Shown here one piece after another: positions 1-7,285 of a stretch of DNA of 33,418 nucleotides. Positions within the stretch are counted from its first letter, which is position 1; every line of letters begins with the position of its first letter. The stretch comes from Bacteroidaceae bacterium (GTDB lineage Bacteria > Bacteroidota > Bacteroidia > Bacteroidales > Bacteroidaceae), in assembly GCA_017470525.1 (NCBI GenBank), contig JAFUYM010000026.1, positions 1 through 33,418 of the forward strand, written 5' to 3'. The notes below the pieces were generated by a model. That model was not told where the DNA came from. It ran no database searches and was given only the letters and a program-made list of their open reading frames with translations. The translations under genes were made by a program, and so were the position numbers.

Positions 1-118
1 GAAAAGTGAAAAGTGAAAAGTGAAAAATTTGCTACCATACTGATAGGGGGATGCATTTCATTCCTTTTAAGTGGAATGCGGCAGCAAATTTTTCACTTTT
101 CACTTTTCACTTTTCATT
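1..118. repeat. Inverted repeat made of GAAAAGT units, 32-bp perfect arms
   Basis: The left arm (2-33) and right arm (83-114) are perfect reverse complements. Each arm has three tandem 7-nt GAAAAGT units followed by GAAAAATTTGCT. A smaller hairpin, CATTCC/GGAATG (59-64 with 73-78), lies in the loop. A 29-nt stretch (8-36) recurs exactly at 19592-19620. The right arm ends 12 bp before the polA -7 box, so it covers the polA -33 position. The element may extend left of the window. It looks like an interspersed palindromic element; no coding is apparent. Confidence 0.85.
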
Positions 119-126
119 TAATTTTG

Positions 127-134
127 TACCTTTG
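127..134 (+). promoter_or_regulatory. polA promoter, -7 element TACCTTTG
   Basis: TACCTTTG matches the Bacteroidota sigma-ABfr -7 consensus TAnnTTTG. No clear TTTG -33 box is seen, because that position falls in the right arm of the upstream inverted repeat. The expected transcription start near 140 lies downstream of the in-frame GTG at 134, so polA must start at the ATG at 155. Confidence 0.7.
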
Positions 135-154
135 TGACTCAATCCAACAAAGAC

Positions 155-3046
155 ATGAAAAAATTGTTCCTTCTCGATGCATACGCATTGATTTACAGAG
201 CCTACTACGGTTTCATCAAGAATCCACGCATCAACAGCAAAGGCGAAAACACTTCGGCTGTGCTGGGTTTCGTGAACACTTTGGAAGAGATTCTCACTAA
301 AGAGAACCCCGACTACATCGGTGTGGCGTTCGACCCACATGGTCCTACGTTCCGTCACGAGGCATTCACTGAGTATAAAGCCCAGCGCGAAGAGACACCG
401 GAAGGCATCCGTTTCGCTGTACCCATTATTAAAGATGTGTTGAAGGCATACCGCATTCCTGTGCTGGAGGTGCAAGGATTTGAGGCAGACGATGTGATTG
501 GCACTTTGGCAAAACAGAGCGAATCCATCGGGGAACTTGACACATACATGATGACTCCCGACAAGGATTACGGGCAACTGGTGGCAAGGAACGTGAAGAT
601 GTATAAACCACGATTCGATGGTGGTTTTGACATCTTAGGCGAAGCGGAGGTGAAGGCAAAATATGGCATCAGCGATGTGAAACAAGTGATTGACCTGTTG
701 GGATTGATGGGCGACTCGTCCGACAACTATCCTGGATGCCCAGGCGTAGGTGAAAAGACTGCGGTGAAACTGATTAACGAGTTTGGCAGCATCGAAGGAT
801 TGCTGGCAGGCACGGAACAATTGAAGGGTGCCATCAAGAAGAAGGTGGAGGAGCATGTGGAGGACATCAAGATGTCGAAGTTCTTGGCTGCCATCAGGAC
901 AGACGTGCCCATCACGCTCGACTTGGAAAATCTGAAACGAGAACCCATCGATGAAGAAGCACTGAGAGAAATTTTTGAGCGGTTGGAGTTTCGGACATTG
1001 TTGAGGAAAAAGTTGGGAGGAAATGAAACAGGGGCACCCTCCCCTGCCGGAGGTTCGGTGACAGAATCACCGAAAACAAAAAAAGGGCAAATGGGAGATC
1101 TGTTCAGTGGTGATTTGTTCGGTGAGGTGACTCCGAAGGCAAAAACCACCGATTCGGGGGCAAAAAATGAGGCAAAATTTGCGACCGAGGAGGCGGACGG
1201 TCTATTTTTTTCAAATCTCAGCGACTTGAGTAACACACCCCACGATTACCAACTGATTGATTCAGAGGAAAAAATCGAAAAATTAGTTGCAAAAATATTG
1301 ACTTTCGATTTTGTCAGTTTAGACACAGAAACCACTTCTGTGGATGCTGTATCGGCAAAATTGGTCGGTTTGAGTTTCTCTGTCAAGGAAGGCGAAGCAT
1401 TTTACGTGCCTGTGCCCCAACATGAGAAGTGGGAAGGTGACGATTTTGAAAAAGCGTTAAGAATTGTTAATAAGTTCAGATGCGTGTATGAAGAGCCCCG
1501 AATTTTGAAAATCGGGCAAAACATCAAATACGACATGATGGTGCTCGCCAACTATGGCATCCACCTCGAAGGTCAGTTCTTCGACACGATGATTGCACAT
1601 TACATCCTTGCCCCAGAGTTGCGACACGGCATGGATTATCTCGCTGAGGTCTATCTGAAATATCGAACCATCCATATCGATGCCCTGATTGGGTCGGGCA
1701 AGAAACAGCGGAGCATGAGCGAACTCGACCCGAAGGACGTGTATGAATATGCAGCGGAAGATGCCGACGTGACCCTCAAACTGAAAAACCTGCTGGAAAA
1801 AGAACTGCACGAGAAGGGGCTTTGGAAACTCTTTGCCGAAGTGGAGATGCCCCTCGTCCCGGTGTTGGCACGTATGGAGATGAACGGTGCCCGCATCGAC
1901 GAGGCATCATTGGCAGAAACCTCCAAGGTGTTCACCGAGCGCATGGATGCCATCGAGAGAGAGATTCGTGAAGTGGCAGGGGCAGCACTCAACATCAGTT
2001 CGCCCAAACAGATTGGCGAATTGCTGTTCGACCAACTGAAGATTGACTCCCATCCCAAGAAGACCAAGACGGGGCAATACGTGACCGACGAAGCCACCCT
2101 GCTCACCCTGAAAAGCAAACACCCGATTGTGGAGAAGATTCTCGATTATCGGGGCTACAAGAAACTTCTGAGCACTTATATTGACACGCTGCCGAAGTTG
2201 GTGAACCCACGAACGGGACACATCCACACCTCTTACAATCAGGCGGTTACAGCCACAGGACGACTCTCCTCCAGCAACCCCAATTTGCAGAACATCCCTA
2301 TCCGCGACGAGAACGGCAAGGAAGTGCGCAAAGCCTTCATCCCCGACGAAGGCGAACTCTTCTTCTCTGCCGACTACAGCCAGATAGAACTGCGCCTGAT
2401 GGCACACCTCAGCCAAGACCCCAACATGGTGGCAGACTTCAATTCGGGACACGACATCCACCAAGCCACCGCCGCCAAAATCTTCAAGGTGCCCCTACAA
2501 GAAGTGACCAGCGACATGAGACGGAAAGCCAAAACCGCCAATTTCGGCATCATCTACGGCATCTCCGCCTTTGGATTGGCTGAACGCATGGAAGTGAGCC
2601 GAGGCGAAGCGAGACAACTCATCGACGACTATTTTGCCACCTATCCAGGGGTGAAGCAGTATATGGACAAGAGCATTGAAAAAGCGCGGCAAATGGGCTA
2701 TACGGAAACCCTCTTAGGTCGCCGCTGCCAACTGCCCGACATCAACTCCCGCAACGCGGTGGTGCGTGGTTATGCCGAACGCAATGCCATCAACGCCCCC
2801 ATCCAGGGCACGGCAGCCGACATCATCAAAGTCGCCATGATCCACATTGATAAAAGAATGCGGGAAGAAGGGCTACGCTCCAAGATGATACTGCAAGTAC
2901 ACGACGAACTCAATTTCTCCGTCCTGCCCGAAGAGAAAGAACGGCTGCAAGAGTTGGTCATCAACGAGATGCAGAATGCCATCCAACTCTCCGTCCCCCT
3001 CCTTGCCGACAGCGGCTGGGGCGACAACTGGCTGGCAGCACACTAA
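155..3046 (+). CDS. polA: DNA polymerase I
   Basis: This is a 963-aa, full-length, three-domain repair and Okazaki-fragment polymerase. The N-terminal 5'-3' exonuclease (about 1-290) begins KKLFLLDAYALIYRAYYGF and has the acidic motifs GFEADDVIG and GLMGDSSDNYPG. A variable charged linker follows (about 295-370). The 3'-5' proofreading domain keeps its catalytic residues: DTET, the Asn/Asp motif in GQNIKYD, and the Tyr/Asp motif in YEYAAEDAD. The polymerase domain has motif A (DYSQIELRLMAHLS), motif B (RRKAKTANFGIIYGIS) and motif C (QVHDEL). The ATG at 155 is preferred over an in-frame GTG at 134, because the GTG overlaps the -7 promoter box. The next gene begins 35 bp after the stop. Confidence 0.98.
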   Translation: MKKLFLLDAYALIYRAYYGFIKNPRINSKGENTSAVLGFVNTLEEILTKENPDYIGVAFDPHGPTFRHEAFTEYKAQREETPEGIRFAVPIIKDVLKAYRIPVLEVQGFEADDVIGTLAKQSESIGELDTYMMTPDKDYGQLVARNVKMYKPRFDGGFDILGEAEVKAKYGISDVKQVIDLLGLMGDSSDNYPGCPGVGEKTAVKLINEFGSIEGLLAGTEQLKGAIKKKVEEHVEDIKMSKFLAAIRTDVPITLDLENLKREPIDEEALREIFERLEFRTLLRKKLGGNETGAPSPAGGSVTESPKTKKGQMGDLFSGDLFGEVTPKAKTTDSGAKNEAKFATEEADGLFFSNLSDLSNTPHDYQLIDSEEKIEKLVAKILTFDFVSLDTETTSVDAVSAKLVGLSFSVKEGEAFYVPVPQHEKWEGDDFEKALRIVNKFRCVYEEPRILKIGQNIKYDMMVLANYGIHLEGQFFDTMIAHYILAPELRHGMDYLAEVYLKYRTIHIDALIGSGKKQRSMSELDPKDVYEYAAEDADVTLKLKNLLEKELHEKGLWKLFAEVEMPLVPVLARMEMNGARIDEASLAETSKVFTERMDAIEREIREVAGAALNISSPKQIGELLFDQLKIDSHPKKTKTGQYVTDEATLLTLKSKHPIVEKILDYRGYKKLLSTYIDTLPKLVNPRTGHIHTSYNQAVTATGRLSSSNPNLQNIPIRDENGKEVRKAFIPDEGELFFSADYSQIELRLMAHLSQDPNMVADFNSGHDIHQATAAKIFKVPLQEVTSDMRRKAKTANFGIIYGISAFGLAERMEVSRGEARQLIDDYFATYPGVKQYMDKSIEKARQMGYTETLLGRRCQLPDINSRNAVVRGYAERNAINAPIQGTAADIIKVAMIHIDKRMREEGLRSKMILQVHDELNFSVLPEEKERLQELVINEMQNAIQLSVPLLADSGWGDNWLAAH

Positions 3047-3081
3047 GATTGAAAGAAAACCATAGATTCAACAGATTTCCC

Positions 3082-4032
3082 ATGCACCCAAGTGCCGCCA
3101 TCGTTCTTCTATTATTGATGTACGCATGCGGAGGGAGGGCACAAGAGACCTTCACCGTAATGTCCTACAACATCGAGAATGCTTTCGACACCATTCACGA
3201 TGCAGGAAAGAATGACCTTGAATATTGTGCTGACGGAGAGAGAAAATGGAGCACTTCACGACTCTACAAAAAGTTGAAAGGGGTGAGTAAAGTGATTGCC
3301 GCTGCCGATGAAAAAAGACCCCTCGATTTGATTGGATTGTGCGAAGTGGAAAACGACACGGTGATGGAATATCTCACACACCGCACTCCCCTCTCCAATA
3401 TGGGTTATCAGTATGTCATGACCCAATCCGACGATGAGCGAGGCATTGATGTCGCCCTACTCTACTCCCCTTTCACTTTCCATCCCATAGAAATTCAACA
3501 GATTAAGCCCAACATACACAAGCATACCACACGCGATATCCTGCACGTCGCAGGCACCCTTGCCAACCACGACACCCTCGATGTTTATGTCCTTCACCTG
3601 CCCTCCAAACGAGGAGGCAGCGAGGCACAAAACCTGAGCATGAGCATCTGCCAGCAACTCAAGGCAAACACCGACTCTGTGCGGCAACACCGCCAACACC
3701 CCAACCTCCTCATCATGGGCGACTTCAACGCCGAAACCCGCTCTCCCCAACTCAAACTCCTCACCCGTAGCCACCACCTCATCGACCGCACCGCCCGCCT
3801 CACTCCTGGCACCTACAAATACCAAGGCGAGTGGTCCACTCTCGACCACATCCTCACCCACACCACTACCCTATCCCATCAACAAACCCGCATCTTGAAC
3901 CTACCTTTCCTCATGGAAACCGACAAGACAAATGGAGGCGAGAAGCCCTACCGCACCTATCTCGGACCCATTTACCAAGGCGGTATCAGCGACCACCTGC
4001 CCGTAGTCACACGCTTCACGCTCCAACACTGA
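3082..4032 (+). CDS. Secreted endonuclease/exonuclease/phosphatase family protein
   Basis: This 316-aa protein belongs to the DNase I-like metal-dependent phosphoesterase superfamily. Visible family motifs in order are MSYNIENAF, LIGLCEVEND (metal-binding Glu), RGIDVALLY, LLIMGDFNAE (catalytic Asp/Asn), STLDHIL and ISDHLPVV (catalytic Asp-His). Its substrate cannot be told from sequence. The ATG at 3082 gives a hydrophobic leader ending LLLLMYACGGRAQ, which is either a signal peptidase I site after GRA or a weak lipobox at Cys. An in-frame TTG at 3049 would add 11 residues encoded by an ACAGATT-rich stretch that resembles the short spacer after this gene, so I prefer the ATG. It lies 35 bp after polA and may share its transcript, and it converges with the regulator, with a 38-bp gap. 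Confidence 0.9.
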   Translation: MHPSAAIVLLLLMYACGGRAQETFTVMSYNIENAFDTIHDAGKNDLEYCADGERKWSTSRLYKKLKGVSKVIAAADEKRPLDLIGLCEVENDTVMEYLTHRTPLSNMGYQYVMTQSDDERGIDVALLYSPFTFHPIEIQQIKPNIHKHTTRDILHVAGTLANHDTLDVYVLHLPSKRGGSEAQNLSMSICQQLKANTDSVRQHRQHPNLLIMGDFNAETRSPQLKLLTRSHHLIDRTARLTPGTYKYQGEWSTLDHILTHTTTLSHQQTRILNLPFLMETDKTNGGEKPYRTYLGPIYQGGISDHLPVVTRFTLQH

Positions 4033-4070
4033 TTTTCAAGCACAGATTGGCAGATTTCCCCATACAGAAT

Positions 4071-6509
4071 CTATGCCATCAAATCCAAATCTGCTGCCAG
4101 GCGTCGGAAGGCAGACAACATGAGGGTCGTGTCCAATTCAACGCCATCAGCAGAAGTGAAAATGCAGATGCGCTCCTCTGTGTCGAGACGGGTGATGTAG
4201 TTGATATTCACCAAAGTACTGCGGTCAGCCCGCACGAAATTATCTCCCTTGAGCATCGCCGCCAAGGTGCTGATGCCCATCGTCACGATTTCCGAACCCC
4301 TGAATGTTGCCAACTCCGTGTAGTTCCTGTTCGCTTTCAGATAGACAATGTCAGCCGGTTTCACCACCAACATTCCACTTGTCGTGTGCAGTGTCAACTG
4401 ATCCTCCGTTTCCACCTTGTCCGTCATCTTCACAATGTCCTGTGCCAACTCCGTCTGTTGGGCATTCATCGCCTCCTCACGGATGGTACGAATCAACTGT
4501 TCCCGTTCGTGCTTCTCATGCAGCAGCCTTATCATCTTTCTGCGGTGACGACGCTTCTCGTACGCACGGGTCAGCCACCACACGGCAGCCACCAGCAGCC
4601 CCAAAGCCACGGCATACACCCACCAGTGCTGCCACCAGCGCAAAGGCGGACGAACAATCGTGTCGGCTCTACCTTCAGCCACCAATGCCGCTGGTTGCAG
4701 AGAGGTCATCCCCTCCACTCCACACATCCACACCGTTCCATCGGCAGCCTCAGTCATGCGCGCCTTCAGCGGTTCAATCATGGTGAAGCCATTCGTGTGG
4801 TCAAAGAAACACACGTCACTGAGGCGGTAGTCGCCACTGACACGGCACACAAAAAGCCCGTCAATCGCTGCCACCAGCAGATAGCCCCGTGGCGACACAT
4901 GCAGCGAACGCACCTCATGCCCCTCCAGTTCCGGCATCTGGCTGTTCAGTTCCATCACCTCCCCCTTTCGGATGAGAAAAAGCGAGTCGCCCGAAGCGAA
5001 AAACACAGCCCCACGACCATCAGCCTCCATCGTGGTGACAATCAACTTCTGCTGATGGAAGTCGTACTTCTCCACAGCAGCATGACCGCCTCCATTTTTC
5101 GACCCTCCGCGATGCCACGGCAAGGCATACAGACCAAACGTGCTGCCCACCCACAAGCGTCCTTCGCCATCGGCGGCGGCACACCACGGATGTGGCACCT
5201 CCTCTGTCAGCACCTTCGTCTTTCCTGTCTTCGGGTCGTAGTCAGCAATCTGCTGGCGTGTCACCAGAATCAGATGCCCGTCTGCCTCGACGATGTACTG
5301 GTATCGCTCGTATGGCAGCCCCAACCAACTCACCGTCGTGTCGCTGATGCAAGCCACATCGTTCCTGCCAGCCAAATAGACACAACCCTCCACCTTGGCA
5401 GCGCTGGGAATAAAGAAATTGTCGGGGTCGTCCACCACCGTCTGCCCGCCAACAATGATTTTCCCGTTGAGTGTACCCATCACGACACGTCCGCTGGCAT
5501 CGGTGACAAGGGCACGTGCGATGTCGTTCTCATCCGTCAGCAGATGGTTGGTGAAATGCCTTCCAAAGAAACAATACAAACCCTGATAAGTAGCCACCCA
5601 AAGCCGTCCCCAACGGTCGATGAACATGTCCTTAATCAGATTTGCCCCACCGAGCAACTTGCTGACCTCATGCCCATCGAAGGCATAACAGCAATGCTCG
5701 TCGGCAATCAGCAATTCCTTGCCCGCATCCCTCACAATCAGTCCATAACCCGTCTGCCAGACGTCGAAAGGCGTGTGCATCTTCACACTGTCACCCACCA
5801 CCCGATAGATGCCATCTTGGGCAAAGGCATAAAGCACCTTTCCCCAGCGGTGGAGTGCGTAGAAACTGTCATTCTTCGAGATTCGTTCAGCCTTTCCTCC
5901 CTTCATGCTCACCCGTTCCAGCCCTCGGTCAGTAGGAATATACACCCATGCGGAATCCACATACAACCTGCGGTCGGGAGTCATGCGGTCAAAGTCATCA
6001 TGTGCCATGAGCCGCTCCACCGTCACCTCATCGCCCTTGGCTGGAACCATCCGTCCCAACCATCGGTGCGCCTCCTGCTCATCCTCCATCAGCACCCATC
6101 CTTCAGGCAGGTCGCCACTGTTGAAGTTGTTCAGCAGCCACTTCCCTCCAGGAGTCAACTCCCCTTGCTCCACATCATCCTGCCCCACCAGCCATCGGTG
6201 ACGGAAATCGAGTGCCCACGTCCGTCGTTCCACCTCGGCAAATCCGACAATATTGTAACGTTTCCCCTTCAGGAAAGGTGTGAACGACGCTCCGTCGTAG
6301 CGCACCAGCCCCGACAGTGTTCCCATGTAGATGTACCCCCACGAGTCCTGCCACACACGCTCCACTTGCATCTGCGGCAGTCCGTCCTGTGTGGTGTATC
6401 TTCTGAAGGCTGGGCTGCTGCTCACCTGTGCCCCGAGTGGAAATATTGCTATCCCAACCATCACGATGGCAGTTGCCATCCGTGTCCATTTTGTCAAATT
6501 CAATTTCAT
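4071..6509 (-). CDS. Membrane-anchored LytTR regulator with periplasmic beta-propeller-like sensor
   Basis: This 812-aa protein starts with a signal or anchor segment (MKLNLTKWTRM then a hydrophobic stretch to about residue 26). A large periplasmic region (about 30-615) has repeated short motifs like those of two-component-regulator propellers, for example TTQDGLPQMQVERVWQDSWG and the DxxGxLWVAT type seen in DRWGRLWVATYQGLYCF. A single transmembrane helix (about 629-646) is followed by a basic, probably coiled-coil linker. The C-terminal LytTR domain is at about 704-805 (DIVYLKANRNYTEL, FVRADRSTLVNINYITRLD). There is no histidine kinase, no receiver domain and no recognisable Y_Y_Y domain, so sensing is joined directly to DNA binding. 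I chose the ATG at 6509 because the -7 box lies at 6543-6550; an ATG at 6527 would leave a leader of only about 10 nt. The likely target is the divergent giant-protein operon at 7286. Confidence 0.92.
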   Translation of the reverse strand: MKLNLTKWTRMATAIVMVGIAIFPLGAQVSSSPAFRRYTTQDGLPQMQVERVWQDSWGYIYMGTLSGLVRYDGASFTPFLKGKRYNIVGFAEVERRTWALDFRHRWLVGQDDVEQGELTPGGKWLLNNFNSGDLPEGWVLMEDEQEAHRWLGRMVPAKGDEVTVERLMAHDDFDRMTPDRRLYVDSAWVYIPTDRGLERVSMKGGKAERISKNDSFYALHRWGKVLYAFAQDGIYRVVGDSVKMHTPFDVWQTGYGLIVRDAGKELLIADEHCCYAFDGHEVSKLLGGANLIKDMFIDRWGRLWVATYQGLYCFFGRHFTNHLLTDENDIARALVTDASGRVVMGTLNGKIIVGGQTVVDDPDNFFIPSAAKVEGCVYLAGRNDVACISDTTVSWLGLPYERYQYIVEADGHLILVTRQQIADYDPKTGKTKVLTEEVPHPWCAAADGEGRLWVGSTFGLYALPWHRGGSKNGGGHAAVEKYDFHQQKLIVTTMEADGRGAVFFASGDSLFLIRKGEVMELNSQMPELEGHEVRSLHVSPRGYLLVAAIDGLFVCRVSGDYRLSDVCFFDHTNGFTMIEPLKARMTEAADGTVWMCGVEGMTSLQPAALVAEGRADTIVRPPLRWWQHWWVYAVALGLLVAAVWWLTRAYEKRRHRRKMIRLLHEKHEREQLIRTIREEAMNAQQTELAQDIVKMTDKVETEDQLTLHTTSGMLVVKPADIVYLKANRNYTELATFRGSEIVTMGISTLAAMLKGDNFVRADRSTLVNINYITRLDTEERICIFTSADGVELDTTLMLSAFRRLAADLDLMA

Positions 6510-6542
6510 GATAAGTCTATTTGCCATCGAAAATTTCGACCA

Positions 6543-6574
6543 CAAAAGTACATGAAAGTTACAAAAAAAGCAAA
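6543..6574 (-). promoter_or_regulatory. Promoter of the LytTR regulator gene
   Basis: On the minus strand a -33 TTTG (6574-6571) and a -7 TACTTTTG (6550-6543) are separated by 20 bp, a good match to the Bacteroidota promoter pattern. The expected start of transcription is near 6537. The nearer half of the 33-bp direct-repeat box lies 32 bp upstream of the -33 element. Confidence 0.75.
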
Positions 6575-6606
6575 CAAAAGTGAAAAAAAGCGTCCAAACC
6601 CTTTTC

Positions 6607-6639
6607 GTTCGTCCAAAAAAAGGGGGTGTTCGTCCAAAA
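6607..6639 (+). promoter_or_regulatory. Direct-repeat box 1, putative LytTR operator
   Basis: Two copies of GTTCGTCCAAAA start at 6607 and 6628, exactly 21 bp apart, separated by an A/G-rich spacer. The whole 33-nt box differs at one base from box 2 at 7161-7193. LytTR proteins such as AgrA bind 9-bp direct repeats two helical turns apart with a core of GTTN(A/G)(T/G), and GTTCGT fits that core. A third partial copy (CGTCCAAA) lies at 6591. Assignment to the adjacent LytTR regulator is inference. Confidence 0.6.
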
Positions 6640-6673
6640 TGAAAAAAAGTAGTGCCTAAAGTTCCGGAAAATA

Positions 6674-6702
6674 TTTTCGCCTTTGGCGGACGAAGGCGAA
6701 AA
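6674..6702. repeat. Hairpin, 10-bp perfect stem, in the control region
   Basis: TTTTCGCCTT (6674-6683) and AAGGCGAAAA (6693-6702) are perfect reverse complements around a 9-nt loop. It lies about 130 bp upstream of the regulator promoter. No T-tract makes it an obvious terminator for either strand. Apart from this hairpin I see nothing recognisable between 6640 and 6834. Confidence 0.6.
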
Positions 6703-6834
6703 CCACACACCAATAGGACAAAATTATCTTTTCTTAAAAAGAGATTGCACAAAATGTGATGAAAAGGTCGATTTCTCGTCTTTTCATCAAAAAGCATGTA
6801 ATTGTTTTAATGATAGATGCTTGCAGAAAAACGG

Positions 6835-6912
6835 GCACTCAGCACGAAATGACAGGCGCTGGGTGCTCGTAATTTTATCCGCTGAGTGCGCCAAATCATA
6901 CGCGCTGGGTGC
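6835..6912. repeat. Four GCTGRGTGC sites at exact 23-nt spacing
   Basis: The 9-mer occurs as GCACTCAGC (6835, inverted), GCTGGGTGC (6858), GCTGAGTGC (6881) and GCTGGGTGC (6904). Centres at 6839, 6862, 6885 and 6908 are exactly 23 nt apart. The first is the exact reverse complement of the third. The DNA between sites is AT-rich and not conserved. It lies midway between the regulator and the giant-protein operon; function unknown. Confidence 0.75.
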
Positions 6913-6968
6913 GCATATAGGAAAATATTGACATCGATGATTCTATCCCGAACCATCCATAAAAAATA

Positions 6969-7001
6969 TTCATGAATTCAACTTTCGGAAGTTCATGAAT
7001 T
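6969..7001. repeat. Paired TTCATGAATT elements 23 nt apart
   Basis: TTCATGAATT occurs at 6969-6978 and 6992-7001. Between them AACTT and AAGTT can form a small stem around TCGG. The spacing equals that of the array just upstream. Confidence 0.55.
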
Positions 7002-7089
7002 TTATCTCAATTTATCATAATAATTGGCTACAGCAAACAAAAACGTGTGCATTTTGTTTAAGATTATACACATAAAAAGGCTGTGAAAC

Positions 7090-7151
7090 AAAACTTTCAA
7101 TTTTGAAACATTGCCCTCTCCCATGACAAAAAACTTTCAATTTTGAAACAT
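7090..7151. repeat. Two 22-nt direct repeats carrying TTTCAA-TT-TTGAAA palindromes
   Basis: A 22-nt sequence at 7090-7111 recurs at 7130-7151, starts 40 bp apart. Each copy contains the 14-bp operator-like palindrome TTTCAATTTTGAAA (6-bp arms, 2-nt centre). The second copy ends 9 bp before box 2, so both lie in the likely control region of the giant-protein operon. Confidence 0.65.
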
Positions 7152-7160
7152 CGTCATTTG

Positions 7161-7193
7161 GTTCGTCCAAAAAAGGGGGGTGTTCGTCCAAAA
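7161..7193 (+). promoter_or_regulatory. Direct-repeat box 2, putative LytTR operator of the giant-protein operon
   Basis: GTTCGTCC occurs at 7161-7168 and 7182-7189, 21 bp apart, and the 33-nt box matches box 1 at 32 of 33 positions. It ends about 25 bp upstream of the -33 element (7218-7221), with a run of T between. That placement suits an activator site. It is read in the same direction as the operon, whereas box 1 is inverted relative to the regulator gene. Confidence 0.6.
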
Positions 7194-7217
7194 GTGCAAA
7201 TTTTTTTTCAAATTCCT

Positions 7218-7248
7218 TTTGATTTATTCGACAAATGTTATAACTTTG
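7218..7248 (+). promoter_or_regulatory. Promoter of the giant secreted-protein operon
   Basis: A TTTG -33 element (7218-7221) and a TAACTTTG -7 element (7241-7248) are separated by 19 bp, a strong match to the Bacteroidota consensus. The leader to the ATG at 7286 is about 32 nt. The presence of this promoter in front of the signal-peptide start supports 7286 as the true gene start despite the frame change downstream. Confidence 0.8.
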
Positions 7249-7285
7249 GGGCGAAAAATATAATCAATGTAAAAATCATACTAAC

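Noticed and set aside
134-154. GTG start for polA adding seven residues
   Set aside because: The G of the GTG is the last base of the -7 promoter element, so this codon should lie upstream of the transcript start.
3831-6659. A 942-codon open frame on the plus strand opposite the LytTR regulator
   Set aside because: It reads as His/Pro/Gln-rich sequence without domains and is the antisense of a gene with clear propeller and LytTR motifs. GC-biased codons leave antisense frames open.
6683-6931. An 82-codon plus-strand frame in the control region
   Set aside because: It spans a hairpin and the 23-nt repeat array, has no domain and no promoter; more likely non-coding.
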